Source of the DNA: Stenotrophomonas maltophilia
GTDB taxonomy: Bacteria; Pseudomonadota; Gammaproteobacteria; Xanthomonadales; Xanthomonadaceae
Assembly (NCBI RefSeq): GCF_004684085.1
Contig: NZ_SRHZ01000063.1
Coordinates: 1-34,056 of the forward strand
Direction: 5' to 3'
Length of the DNA: 34,056 nt
A program made the position numbers and the translations under genes. Below the pieces are notes generated by a model, which had not been told where the DNA came from, made no database searches, and was given only the letters and a program-made list of their open reading frames with translations. Below, piece after piece: positions 9,361 to 16,858 of this stretch (its first letter is position 1; each line of letters begins with the position of its first letter).

Positions 9361-9626
9361 CGATCGACGGCCAGCCAGGCCTGCACCGCAGCCGCATCAA
9401 AGGGCCAATCCAGCTCACGGCCGCCAGCCTCGTCACGCAGCACCGGCACCCGGGCGCCATAGCGCGCTTCCAGCGCCGGCTGGTCGTCCAGGAACACCGA
9501 TTCGAACTCCGGCGCCCTGGCCTTGGCCAGCTCGGCCAGCGCCATGTCGCACAGGTGGCAGTCGTCACGCTGGAACAGAGTCAACACCGGATGGCCCCCT
9601 TGGGCGAAATGCTGCGCCGCAGCCAT
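9357..9626 (-). CDS. Glutaredoxin-like (DUF836) thiol-disulfide protein
   Basis: This is a short cytoplasmic thioredoxin-fold protein of 89 residues. The strand VLTLFQRDDCHLCDMAL contains a CxxC redox pair (Cys-His-Leu-Cys, about residues 22-25), and the cis-proline motif ARVPVL follows in the usual place. Family members are glutaredoxin-like thiol oxidoreductases, but substrates are mostly unknown. The ATG at 9626 is the only sensible start, since no in-frame start codon lies close upstream and the Shine-Dalgarno is weak. The TAG stop (9357-9359) is supplied by the GTAG end of a SMAG palindrome. The gene diverges from sdaA over 60 bases. Confidence 0.85.
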   Translation of the reverse strand: MAAAQHFAQGGHPVLTLFQRDDCHLCDMALAELAKARAPEFESVFLDDQPALEARYGARVPVLRDEAGGRELDWPFDAAAVQAWLAVDR

Positions 9627-9642
9627 GGAAGTGCGGCATGAA

Positions 9643-9657
9643 CCGCTAGAATAGCGG
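9643..9657. promoter_or_regulatory. Palindrome with overlapping divergent -10 boxes
   Basis: CCGCTA (9643-9648), GAA, TAGCGG (9652-9657) form a perfect inverted repeat in the 60-bp gap between the glutaredoxin gene and sdaA. TAGAAT (9647-9652) is a -10-like box toward sdaA, and TATTCT (9653-9648) is one toward the glutaredoxin gene. It could be a repressor site or simply overlapping promoters. No clear -35 box is visible on either side. Confidence 0.4.
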
Positions 9658-9686
9658 TCTCTTCCGGTACCCGCAGTACGGCAACC

Positions 9687-11069
9687 ATGGCTGTCAGCAC
9701 GTTCGACGTTTTCAAGATCGGCATTGGCCCGAGCTCCTCGCATACCGTCGGGCCGATGAAGGCCGCCGAGCGATTCATCCACCGTTGGCTGCTGGACCCG
9801 GGCCGCCTGCACGAGGTCGCGCGTATCCGTGCAGATGTCTACGGCTCGCTGGCACTGACCGGCCGCGGCCACGGCACCGACAAGGCGATACTGCTTGGCC
9901 TGGAAGGCCAGCGGCCGAACCTGATCGACCCGGACATCATCCCGGCCACCCTGGAGCGCATCCGCAGCAGCAAGCGCATCCAGCTGATGGGCCAGCACGA
10001 GATCGCCTTCGACGAGAAGCGCGACCTCGGCATGAACAAGCGCCAGAAGCTGCCCTACCACACCAACGGCATGCGCTTCACCGCGTACAACGCCGAAGAC
10101 GAAGTGATCGCCACCCGCGATTACTACTCGGTGGGTGGTGGCTTCGTGGTCAACCAGGACGATGCGGCCGATGACCGCATCGTGCCCGATGAAACCCCGC
10201 TGCCCTACCCGTTCAAGAGCGGCGATGAGCTGCTGGCGCAGACCGCGCGCAGCGGCCTGAGCATCGCCCAGCTGATGTTCGAGAACGAGAAGTGCTGGCG
10301 CAGCGAGGACGAGATCCGCGCCAACCTGCGCGAGATCTGGAGCGCGATGCAGTCGTGCGTGAACCGCGGGATCCGTGAGGAAGGCGTTCTGCCGGGCGGT
10401 CTGAAGGTGGGCCGTCGTGCACCGGCGCTGTACCGCGAGCTGTCCTCCAAGCCGGAAGCCGCGATGCGCGACCCGCTGACCACGCTGGACTGGGTCAACC
10501 TGTACGCGCTGGCGGTGAACGAAGAGAACGCCGCCGGTGGCCGTGTGGTAACCGCGCCGACCAACGGCGCTGCCGGTGTGTTGCCGGCGGTACTGCATTA
10601 CTTCGACCGTTTCTGTCCCGGTGCCAATGAGCAGCGCGTATTCGACTTCCTGCTGACCTCGGCGGCGATCGGCATCCTGTACAAGGAAAACGCCTCGATC
10701 TCCGGCGCCGAAGTCGGCTGCCAGGGCGAAGTGGGCGTGGCCTGTTCGATGGCAGCCGGTGGTCTGGTGGCGGCACTGGGTGGCAACCCGAGCCAGATCG
10801 AGAATGCCGCGGAAATCGGCATGGAACACAACCTCGGCCTGACCTGCGACCCGATCGGCGGCCTGGTGCAGATTCCCTGCATCGAGCGCAACGCAATGGG
10901 CGCGGTAAAGGCGATCAATGCCTCGCGCATGGCGATGCGTGGCGACGGCAAGCACAAGGTGTCGCTGGACAAGGTGATCAAGACCATGCGCGATACCGGC
11001 CGCGACATGCAGGACAAGTACAAGGAAACCAGCCGCGGTGGCCTGGCGGTGAACGTCATCGAGTGCTGA
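9687..11069 (+). CDS. sdaA: L-serine ammonia-lyase (L-serine deaminase)
   Basis: This 460-residue single-chain iron-sulfur enzyme converts L-serine to pyruvate and ammonia in the cytoplasm. The N-terminal substrate domain opens with [18 protein letters not shown], which is diagnostic. The C-terminal catalytic domain contains [16 protein letters not shown]. Cysteines in the [16 protein letters not shown] and [18 protein letters not shown] segments are the expected 4Fe-4S ligands. Length matches the E. coli SdaA/SdaB family. The ATG at 9687 gives the family's usual N terminus, with a -10-like TAGAAT 35 bases upstream. A single SMAG hairpin follows the stop codon. The gene is unlinked to other serine genes here. 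Confidence 0.96.
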   Translation: MAVSTFDVFKIGIGPSSSHTVGPMKAAERFIHRWLLDPGRLHEVARIRADVYGSLALTGRGHGTDKAILLGLEGQRPNLIDPDIIPATLERIRSSKRIQLMGQHEIAFDEKRDLGMNKRQKLPYHTNGMRFTAYNAEDEVIATRDYYSVGGGFVVNQDDAADDRIVPDETPLPYPFKSGDELLAQTARSGLSIAQLMFENEKCWRSEDEIRANLREIWSAMQSCVNRGIREEGVLPGGLKVGRRAPALYRELSSKPEAAMRDPLTTLDWVNLYALAVNEENAAGGRVVTAPTNGAAGVLPAVLHYFDRFCPGANEQRVFDFLLTSAAIGILYKENASISGAEVGCQGEVGVACSMAAGGLVAALGGNPSQIENAAEIGMEHNLGLTCDPIGGLVQIPCIERNAMGAVKAINASRMAMRGDGKHKVSLDKVIKTMRDTGRDMQDKYKETSRGGLAVNVIEC

Positions 11070-11072
11070 GTT

Positions 11073-11100
11073 GTAGAGCCGAGCCCATGCTCGGCGCTAC
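11073..11100 (+). repeat. SMAG palindrome after sdaA
   Basis: GTAGAGCCGAGC (11073-11084), a CCAT loop and GCTCGGCGCTAC (11089-11100) form a 12-bp stem with one mismatch, with the typical GTAG and CTAC ends. It begins four bases after the sdaA stop codon, so it lies in the 3' UTR and probably ends or stabilises the transcript. Confidence 0.85.
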
Positions 11101-11162
11101 ATCGGACGACACCGTCACCGCGTTCCGGTTAGGCTCGGGGCTCCCTCGCCCCGGACTGCCCC

Positions 11163-12158
11163 ATGCGCGTGATCGCTGCCGCCCTGCTTGCCTGCCTTCC
11201 GCTGCCTGCCCTGGCCGCGCCCACTTACGGGCCGCGGCTGGAGGGTTTCGACTACGGCTATCCGGTGAAGGCCTTCGCACTGGAATCGCAGCGGCAGCCG
11301 CTGGAAATGGCCTACCTGGACATCGCGCCGAAGAAGGCGCCCATCGGCGTGGTGGTGCTGCTGCACGGCAAGAACTTCTGTGCGGCCACCTGGAAGGAAT
11401 CGATCAAGCCACTGGTCACTGCCGGTTACCGGGTAATCGCCCCGGACCAGGTGGGCTTCTGCAAATCCAGCAAGCCCGAGCGCTACCAGTACAGCTTCGC
11501 GCAGCTGGCGGCCAACACCCATGCTCTGCTGCAGCAACTGCAACCAGGCAATGTGCCGGTGCACCTTGTCGGTCATTCGATGGGCGGCATGCTGGCGGTG
11601 CGCTACGCGCTGATGTTCCCGCAGGACCTGCGCAGCCTGTCGCTGGTCAACCCGATCGGACTGGAAGACTGGAAGGCGCTGGGCGTGCCGTGGCGCAGCG
11701 TGGACACGTGGTACGCCGGCGAAATGAACATCAGCTATGACAGCATCCGCCGCTACCAGCTGGACGTGTACTACGACGGCAAATGGAAGCCGGCGTATGA
11801 ACCGTGGGCGCGGATGCAGTCGGGCATGTACGAAGGGCCCGGGAAGCAGGCCGTTGCATGGAGCCAGGCGTTGGCTTCGGACATGGTGTTCAACCAGCCG
11901 GTGGTCTACGAACTGAAGAACCTGCAGGTGCCGACCACGCTGTTCATCGGCCAGAAGGACCGCACCGCGATCGGCCGTGACCTCGCGCCGCCTGCAGTAA
12001 AGGCGACGCTGGGCAATTATCCGGCGCTGGGCAAGGCCGCAGCTGCAGCCATTCCCGGTGCGACGCTGGTCGAGTTCGCCGAGCTGGGACACTCGCCGCA
12101 GGTGCAGGACCCGAAGCAGTTCAACGCGGCGTTGTTGAAGGCGTTGAAGGCGCGTTGA
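11163..12158 (+). CDS. Secreted alpha/beta-fold hydrolase
   Basis: This 331-residue protein has an export signal (1-19, ending PALAA) and an alpha/beta hydrolase fold. The oxyanion region is VVVLLHGKNFCAATW, the nucleophile elbow is GHSMGG with Ser139, and a C-terminal LGHSPQ supplies the probable catalytic histidine. The strand VPTTLFIGQKDRTAIG carries an acidic residue where the catalytic acid usually stands. The substrate is unknown; relatives include esterases and epoxide-hydrolase-like proteins, and the signal peptide places it in the periplasm. It stands alone between SMAG elements and is convergent with hom. No strong promoter is visible in the 62-base gap upstream. Confidence 0.88.
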   Translation: MRVIAAALLACLPLPALAAPTYGPRLEGFDYGYPVKAFALESQRQPLEMAYLDIAPKKAPIGVVVLLHGKNFCAATWKESIKPLVTAGYRVIAPDQVGFCKSSKPERYQYSFAQLAANTHALLQQLQPGNVPVHLVGHSMGGMLAVRYALMFPQDLRSLSLVNPIGLEDWKALGVPWRSVDTWYAGEMNISYDSIRRYQLDVYYDGKWKPAYEPWARMQSGMYEGPGKQAVAWSQALASDMVFNQPVVYELKNLQVPTTLFIGQKDRTAIGRDLAPPAVKATLGNYPALGKAAAAAIPGATLVEFAELGHSPQVQDPKQFNAALLKALKAR

Positions 12159-12166
12159 AATGCCGA

Positions 12167-12189
12167 TCCGCCGGGCATCGTCCGGCGGA
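12167..12189. terminator. Hairpin between convergent genes
   Basis: TCCGCCGG (12167-12174) and CCGGCGGA (12182-12189) form a perfect 8-bp stem with a 7-base loop just after the hydrolase stop codon. No T-run follows. Together with the SMAG unit nine bases on, it fills the gap between the hydrolase and hom, and may stop transcription from both sides. Confidence 0.5.
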
Positions 12190-12197
12190 CATGGACC

Positions 12198-12222
12198 GTA
12201 GCGCCGGGCCATGCCCGGCGAG
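12198..12222 (+). repeat. SMAG palindrome between hydrolase and hom
   Basis: GTAGCGCCGGGC (12198-12209), a CAT loop and GCCCGGCGAG form a strong stem that starts with the diagnostic GTAG. It lies 15 bases from the hom stop codon, in the convergent gap. Confidence 0.8.
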
Positions 12223-12237
12223 CCCAGCGGCAGGCCG

Positions 12238-13305
12238 TCAACCCACGATCCGCAACACATCATCCAGCAATGCGGCAGCGGTGACTTCCGCGCCCGCGCC
12301 CGGCCCCTGTATCAACAACGGCTGGCGCTGATAGCGGTCGCTGTGAATGGCCACGCGGTTGTCGGTGCCTGCGCCCTGTGCCAACGGATGATCGGCTGGC
12401 AGTTCACGCAGGCCCACCTGGGCACCTTCACCATCAACGCGGCCGACAAACCGCAGCACACGTCCGTTGTCGCGCGCCTGTTGCCAGCGCGCCTGCAACG
12501 GCACATCCAACTGTTCCAGCGCAGCGACCGCATCCTCCAGCGGCAGGGCCGCAAGCGTCTCGGGCACCAGCGAATCCACCTGCACCTGCGAGGCATCCAG
12601 CGGCAGCCCGCTGCTGCGGGCCAGGATCAGCAGTTTGCGGCGCACGTCTTCACCGGACAGATCCAGGCGCGGATCCGGTTCGGTGTAGCCAGCCGCCAGC
12701 GCCTCGCGCACCGCCGCCGAGAACGGCGACCGGCCGTCATAGCGATGGAACAACCAGGCCAGCGAACCGGACAGCACGCCCTCGATGGCATGGATATGGT
12801 CACCACCGGCCACCAGCGCGCGCAGGCTGCTCAACAACGGCAGGCCGGCACCCACGGTGGCGCTGTCGCCATAGCGCGCGCCGCTGTCGGCGCAGCTGTC
12901 AGCAATGGCCTGCGCACGCGTCAGGTGCGCGCCACGGCCCAGTTTGTTGGCGGTCACCACGTGCACGCCGCGCGCCAACCACTGCACGTGACGCGCGGCC
13001 ACGTCTTCACTGGCGGTGGCATCGACCACCACATCGCCACGCTCCAGCCCTTCGGCGTTGGCCCACGGCGGCGGAGTGTGCCCATCGCGCGGCGCGCGTC
13101 GGGCAAGCTCCAATGGCAGCGCGAGGTCGCGATCAATTGCCAGTGCGGTGCGCGAGTTGGCCAGCCACTGCACGCTGGGCAGTTCCAGCCCACGTGCCTG
13201 CAAGGTCTGGTAGCGCTGCACGAAGGCAGAGCCGACGGTGCCCGTGCCCAGCAGCGCCAGGCGTCCCACGCCCAGTGCGGGAATTTCGGCAGCAAGCGCG
13301 CTCAT
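12238..13305 (-). CDS. hom: Homoserine dehydrogenase
   Basis: This 355-residue enzyme reduces aspartate semialdehyde to homoserine with NAD(P)H, feeding methionine and threonine synthesis. The N-terminal nucleotide site is LALLGTGTVG (residues 16-25). VTANK places a conserved lysine at 121, and a central catalytic block reads YTEPDPRLDLSGEDVRRKLLILAR, as in the dehydrogenase half of the E. coli ThrA and MetL fusions. Here it has neither an aspartokinase domain nor a C-terminal ACT domain, so threonine feedback of the usual kind is unlikely. It overlaps metB by four bases (ATGA) and is the last gene of the operon, downstream of the SAM-I riboswitch. Confidence 0.94.
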   Translation of the reverse strand: MSALAAEIPALGVGRLALLGTGTVGSAFVQRYQTLQARGLELPSVQWLANSRTALAIDRDLALPLELARRAPRDGHTPPPWANAEGLERGDVVVDATASEDVAARHVQWLARGVHVVTANKLGRGAHLTRAQAIADSCADSGARYGDSATVGAGLPLLSSLRALVAGGDHIHAIEGVLSGSLAWLFHRYDGRSPFSAAVREALAAGYTEPDPRLDLSGEDVRRKLLILARSSGLPLDASQVQVDSLVPETLAALPLEDAVAALEQLDVPLQARWQQARDNGRVLRFVGRVDGEGAQVGLRELPADHPLAQGAGTDNRVAIHSDRYQRQPLLIQGPGAGAEVTAAALLDDVLRIVG

Positions 13306-14537
13306 GCATCCACCACCTGTTTGCGGCGCGCGGCCGCATTGATCACCGCTTCGGCGCGCTGCAGCGCGGCGCCGAGATCGGCCAGCAGGTCACGCTCGGC
13401 CTCGATGCCCACCGACAGGCGCAGCAGGCCTTCGCTGATACCGGCGGCAGCGCGCGCCTCTGCGGTCATCGCCGCGTGGGTCATGGTGGCCGGATGCGCG
13501 ATCAGGCTTTCGACGCCGCCCAGCGATTCGGCCAGGGTGAAACAGCGCAGGCCATCGACGAACGCACGCACTGCTGCGTGCGGATCGTCACCGGCACAAT
13601 TCGCCAGTTCGAACGACAGCATGGCGCCGAAGCCACTCTGCTGACGTGCAGCGATGGCATGGCCTGGATGATCGGCCAGGCCCGGGTAGTACACCGCGCC
13701 CACCGCCGGATGCTGGTCCAGCAGGGCAACGATCGACGCGGTGTTCTCCTGGTGCACGCGCAGGCGCGCATCCAGCGTTCGCAGGCCACGCAGGGTCAGG
13801 AAGGCATCGAACGGCGAGCCGGTCAGGCCCAGCGCGTTGCCCCACCACACCAGCTGCTCATGCAGAGCCGGATCACGAGCGACCACCGCACCGCCAACCA
13901 CATCGCTGTGGCCGTTGATGTACTTGGTGGTGGAATGCAGCACCAGGTCCGCACCGAACGACAGCGGCTGCTGCAGTGCCGGCGACAGGAACGTATTGTC
14001 GACCACCACGAGTGCACCGGCCTTGTGCGCGGCATCGATCACGAAGCGCAGGTCGGTGATGCGCAGCAGCGGGTTGGACGGCGTTTCCACCAGCACCAGC
14101 TTCGGCTGCGTGGCCAGCGCCTGTGCCAGTGCACGCGGATCGGTCAGGTCGGCGGTGACCAGCTCGAAGTGGCCCTTCTTCGCCAGCGCGTTGAACAGGC
14201 GCCAGCTGCCACCGTACGCGTCATGCGGCACCACCAGGGTGTCGCCCGGCTGCAGCAGTGCGTTCAGCACCAGGTTGATCGCCCCCATGCCGGTGGCAGT
14301 GATGACACCACCGGCGCCGCCCTCCAGTTCCGCAAGCGCTTCACCCAGCAGGTCACGCGTGGGGTTGCCGCTGCGCGTGTAGTCGTACTGGCGCTTGTTG
14401 CCGAAGCCTTCGAAGCTGAAATTCGACGACAGCACGATCGGCGGCGTGACCGCCCCATGCGCGGTGTCACGATCAATGCCGGCGCGGACGGCGGCGGTGG
14501 TGCGACTACAGGACGGCTCGTTGGCGTGCAGGCTCAT
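13302..14537 (-). CDS. metB: Cystathionine gamma-synthase / O-acylhomoserine lyase
   Basis: This 411-residue PLP enzyme of the Cys/Met metabolism family replaces the acyl group of O-acylhomoserine with cysteine (giving cystathionine) or with sulfide. The PLP lysine is Lys205 in STTKYINGHSDVVGG. The family landmarks YTRSGNPTRDLLGEALAELEGG, ETPSNPLLRITDL, VDNTFLSPALQQPL and EARAAAGISEGLLRLSVGIE are all present. Sequence alone does not settle cystathionine gamma-synthase against sulfhydrylase, although position between metX and hom places it in methionine synthesis. It overlaps both neighbours by ATGA, so the three genes are translationally coupled. Confidence 0.93.
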   Translation of the reverse strand: MSLHANEPSCSRTTAAVRAGIDRDTAHGAVTPPIVLSSNFSFEGFGNKRQYDYTRSGNPTRDLLGEALAELEGGAGGVITATGMGAINLVLNALLQPGDTLVVPHDAYGGSWRLFNALAKKGHFELVTADLTDPRALAQALATQPKLVLVETPSNPLLRITDLRFVIDAAHKAGALVVVDNTFLSPALQQPLSFGADLVLHSTTKYINGHSDVVGGAVVARDPALHEQLVWWGNALGLTGSPFDAFLTLRGLRTLDARLRVHQENTASIVALLDQHPAVGAVYYPGLADHPGHAIAARQQSGFGAMLSFELANCAGDDPHAAVRAFVDGLRCFTLAESLGGVESLIAHPATMTHAAMTAEARAAAGISEGLLRLSVGIEAERDLLADLGAALQRAEAVINAAARRKQVVDA

Positions 14538-15565
14538 GCGGACTCTCCAGAAGTGCGGAAGGCGGTGGCGAGGATCGCGTCGATGCGATCGGTTTCTTTG
14601 AGGAAGGCGTCGTGGCCGTAGGGCGAGCGCAGTACGCGCAGGCTGCCGCGCGGGCCCAGCCCTTCGACCAGGCCGACCAGGTCGGCCAGCGGCACCAGGC
14701 GGTCACCCTCCACGGCCACCACCACGGTCGGCGGCAGGATCGCGGCGGGGTCGACGCGGTGCAGGTCGATCGATTCGGACAGACGCAGGTAGGCGGTCAC
14801 CGGCGTACGCGCGACGTACTGCGCGCCGGCCGCGTCGAGATAATCTTCGGCCGCCACGCGCACGCGGCCATTGATGACTTCCGGTGCGGCATCGAAGCGC
14901 TCACCGAATTCTTCCGGGGTACGGTAGCTGAGCATGGCGAACTGCCGCGCGAGGGCCAGGCCGTGGTCCTCGCCGCACTGCAACTGGCCGAGCGCGACGG
15001 CACGACGCTGCAGCGCACGCCAGGCGGCGGCATATGGATGCGGACGATGTGCGCCACTGACCAGCACCAGCTGGCGCACGCGGGCGCGATGGCGGATCGC
15101 GAACTGCTGGCCGACCAGTGCGCCGTAGGAATAGCCGACGAACGCTTTCAGCGCGCGGATGCCGAGATGGTCCAGCAGCAGCGCCAGTGCATCGGCTTGG
15201 TCGGCGGTATCGATCGGCACGTCCAATGCGCCGTCAGCACCGATGAAATCGAAGGCCAGCACGCGCAGCTGCTGCGGATCCAGCGCGCGCCCACTGCCGA
15301 CCAGGTCTTCGGCCCAGCCCTTCTCGCTGAACTGTGCGTTGGACGCCACATGGCGATGGGCGGAGATGCCACCCGCCAGTACCACCACCGGCGCATTGGC
15401 CGGGCCGACCCACTCATAGCGCAGGCGCACCGGGCTGGGGCCGGCGTGACGCATCGGCAGTACCGCGGCGAACTCGCCGCGCTCGGCGTGCACGCGGTCT
15501 TCGACCGGCACGCTGACGGGGACAAAGGGTTCGGGGCGAACGGCGGTGCTGGTGGCGAAGCTCAT
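14534..15565 (-). CDS. metX: Homoserine O-acyltransferase, MetX-type alpha/beta fold
   Basis: This 343-residue cytoplasmic enzyme is predicted to acylate homoserine from acetyl- or succinyl-CoA, the first committed step of methionine synthesis. The alpha/beta hydrolase fold shows VVVLAGGISAHRH, the nucleophile elbow GYSYGA with Ser146, EGDRLVPL with the likely catalytic Asp, and YGHDAFL with the catalytic His. Canonical MetX carries a Gly-Gly-Ser-Met-Gly-Gly elbow and is usually longer, so this is a divergent branch and its acyl donor is uncertain. I chose the ATG at 15565; the in-frame extension to 15727 would translate the riboswitch. It is first in an operon with metB (ATGA overlap) and hom. 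Its place supports the function more strongly than the elbow does. Confidence 0.82.
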   Translation of the reverse strand: MSFATSTAVRPEPFVPVSVPVEDRVHAERGEFAAVLPMRHAGPSPVRLRYEWVGPANAPVVVLAGGISAHRHVASNAQFSEKGWAEDLVGSGRALDPQQLRVLAFDFIGADGALDVPIDTADQADALALLLDHLGIRALKAFVGYSYGALVGQQFAIRHRARVRQLVLVSGAHRPHPYAAAWRALQRRAVALGQLQCGEDHGLALARQFAMLSYRTPEEFGERFDAAPEVINGRVRVAAEDYLDAAGAQYVARTPVTAYLRLSESIDLHRVDPAAILPPTVVVAVEGDRLVPLADLVGLVEGLGPRGSLRVLRSPYGHDAFLKETDRIDAILATAFRTSGESA

Positions 15566-15593
15566 GGCGGGTTCCGTTAGGGAAATCGGCCAT

Positions 15594-15645
15594 CGAGCCT
15601 TCGCGGGGCTCGCGTTCGAACTGCACGTCGGTGCAAGGTTCGAAC
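15594..15645 (-). promoter_or_regulatory. Probable expression platform of the SAM-I riboswitch
   Basis: Between the aptamer and metX lie two hairpins. The first pairs GTTCGAA and TGCAC with their complements (15614-15645) and overlaps the last two bases of aptamer helix P1. The second is CGAGCC / GGCTCG (15594-15612). Neither is followed by a U-run, so a classical intrinsic terminator is not evident. Control may work on translation or through Rho. Confidence 0.55.
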
Positions 15646-15757
15646 CATCTTTCGGTGGACGCCACGGTCCCCGCAGGATTTGGCACCTGACAGGCGCTTT
15701 CGCGTCTGCTGGCTGCCCCGGCTTCAAAGGGCCTGTCCCTCTGCCGGTCTCGATGGT
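15644..15757 (-). promoter_or_regulatory. SAM-I (S-box) riboswitch aptamer
   Basis: The minus-strand leader of metX carries the SAM-I signature in order: ACCATC (15757-15752, P1 5' strand), GAGACCGGCAGAGGGACAGG, CCC-TTTGAAGCCGGGGCAGCC, a GCGAAAGC-capped hairpin (P3), GGTGCCAAATCCTGC, a P4 hairpin, then CGAAAGATGGT, whose GATGGT (15649-15644) closes P1. The conserved GGTGCCAA-TCCTGC block and the complementary P1 ends make this a firm call from reading. It should bind S-adenosylmethionine and lower metX-metB-hom expression. Confidence 0.95.
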
Positions 15758-15763
15758 GGAGCT

Positions 15764-15792
15764 ACGATGCCAGCCGGCCCAGGTACTGTCAA
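15764..15792 (-). promoter_or_regulatory. Promoter of the metX-metB-hom operon
   Basis: A perfect -35 TTGACA (15792-15787, minus strand) is followed after 17 bases by a weak -10, CATCGT (15769-15764). Transcription would start just before the SAM-I aptamer. An AT-rich stretch upstream (about 15816-15832) might serve as an UP element. Confidence 0.6.
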
Positions 15793-15907
15793 TCCCTTCA
15801 TGCGGATAAAGCGATGAATATTTTCAGAGCAGCCATGCGAAGGCGGTCCCGGTCGTCCCGTTCAGGATCGGGTACAGTCGCGGCGGTCCTTTTCGCTGGA
15901 GCCGTCG

Positions 15908-16792
15908 ATGCCACGCCTGCCCCTGTCCTGCCTGCTGTTGGCCCTGTTGGCGAGCGCGCCTGCCGCCGCCGGCAGCTGGCGCCAAGGCTGGGGACTGGTG
16001 CCCAAGCCCGCCCCCGCCGCCAGTGCGCCCTCACACCCGGAGGCCGCGCCGATGGCCCAGCTGCGCCTGCAGCCGATCGGTGAACAGTGGCAGGCCCGGA
16101 TCGACAATGCCTTGGCAGGGCCACTACAGGTCGAGCTGCGCGCCGTGCCCGGACACCCTGTCGAGGGCCTGCCGCTACAGTCGTTGATCCAGGGCAGCAG
16201 CAGTCTGGTGGTCGGTCATCTGCCCGCCCCGGTCAACGGCCGCACGCTGGACCTGCGCCTGCAGTCGGTGCCGGGCAACCCGGCCGCACAGGCCGAGGAC
16301 GTGGCCTACCGCTTGCCCTTCGATAACGCCCGCCTGCGCGTGGACCAGGCACCACAAGGCCGTTTCAGCCACGACGACGAAGAAAACCGCGACGCCGTCG
16401 ACTTCGCCCTGCCCGAGGCAACGGTGGTACTGGCCGCACGCGAGGGCACGGTGATGCAGATCCAGGATGGCTTCCGTGGCAACGGCCAGGACCGCGAACG
16501 CGATGGTGGCCGCGCCAACTTCATCCGCGTGTTGCACAGTGACGGCAGCATGGCCCTGTACGGCCACCTGCAGGCCGGCGGCATGCGCGTGCGTCGTGGC
16601 CAGGCGGTGGGCGCCGGGCAGCCGATCGGCCTGTCCGGCAACAGTGGCTTCAGCAGCGCGCCGCACCTGCACTTCGTGGTGCAGGTCAACCGCGGCATGG
16701 GCCTGCGCTCGGTGCCGGTGCGCATCTTCGCCGAGCAGGGCCAGCTGCAGTTCGCCCGCCAGGGCGAGGCCGACGGCGGTACCGGGCGCTGA
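15908..16792 (+). CDS. Secreted M23-family (LytM/peptidase) metallopeptidase
   Basis: This 294-residue periplasmic protein has a signal peptide (1-21) followed by a beta-rich N-terminal domain (about 40-140) and a C-terminal M23 domain. The zinc ligands are intact: His155 in RFSHDDEENRDAVDF, Asp165, and His253/His255 in APHLHF. The YGHL motif contributes the catalytic histidine. The domain should cut peptidoglycan cross-links or activate amidases, and intact ligands argue for real peptidase activity rather than a degenerate activator. GGAG lies upstream of the ATG at 15908. It is divergent from the metX operon. The only -10-like box I see is TACAGT (15873-15878), without a good -35. Confidence 0.9.
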   Translation: MPRLPLSCLLLALLASAPAAAGSWRQGWGLVPKPAPAASAPSHPEAAPMAQLRLQPIGEQWQARIDNALAGPLQVELRAVPGHPVEGLPLQSLIQGSSSLVVGHLPAPVNGRTLDLRLQSVPGNPAAQAEDVAYRLPFDNARLRVDQAPQGRFSHDDEENRDAVDFALPEATVVLAAREGTVMQIQDGFRGNGQDRERDGGRANFIRVLHSDGSMALYGHLQAGGMRVRRGQAVGAGQPIGLSGNSGFSSAPHLHFVVQVNRGMGLRSVPVRIFAEQGQLQFARQGEADGGTGR

Positions 16793-16806
16793 CCGGCCCC
16801 GGCCGG

Positions 16807-16840
16807 TATAATCGGGCGCTTATCTCTTTGAAAAGCGCCC
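16807..16840 (+). promoter_or_regulatory. prfC -10 box and 5' leader hairpin
   Basis: TATAAT (16807-16812) is a perfect -10 box with no recognisable -35. Two bases later GGGCGCTT (16814-16821) and AAGCGCCC (16833-16840) form a perfect 8-bp stem with an 11-base loop. Transcription from this box would start within the hairpin's first arm or just after it, so the palindrome could be an operator rather than an RNA structure. Confidence 0.5.
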
Positions 16841-16858
16841 CGGGCGGGCGCCACTGCC

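Noticed and set aside
15566..15727. In-frame 54-codon extension of metX
   Set aside because: It would translate most of the SAM-I aptamer; the ATG at 15565 gives the normal protein start.
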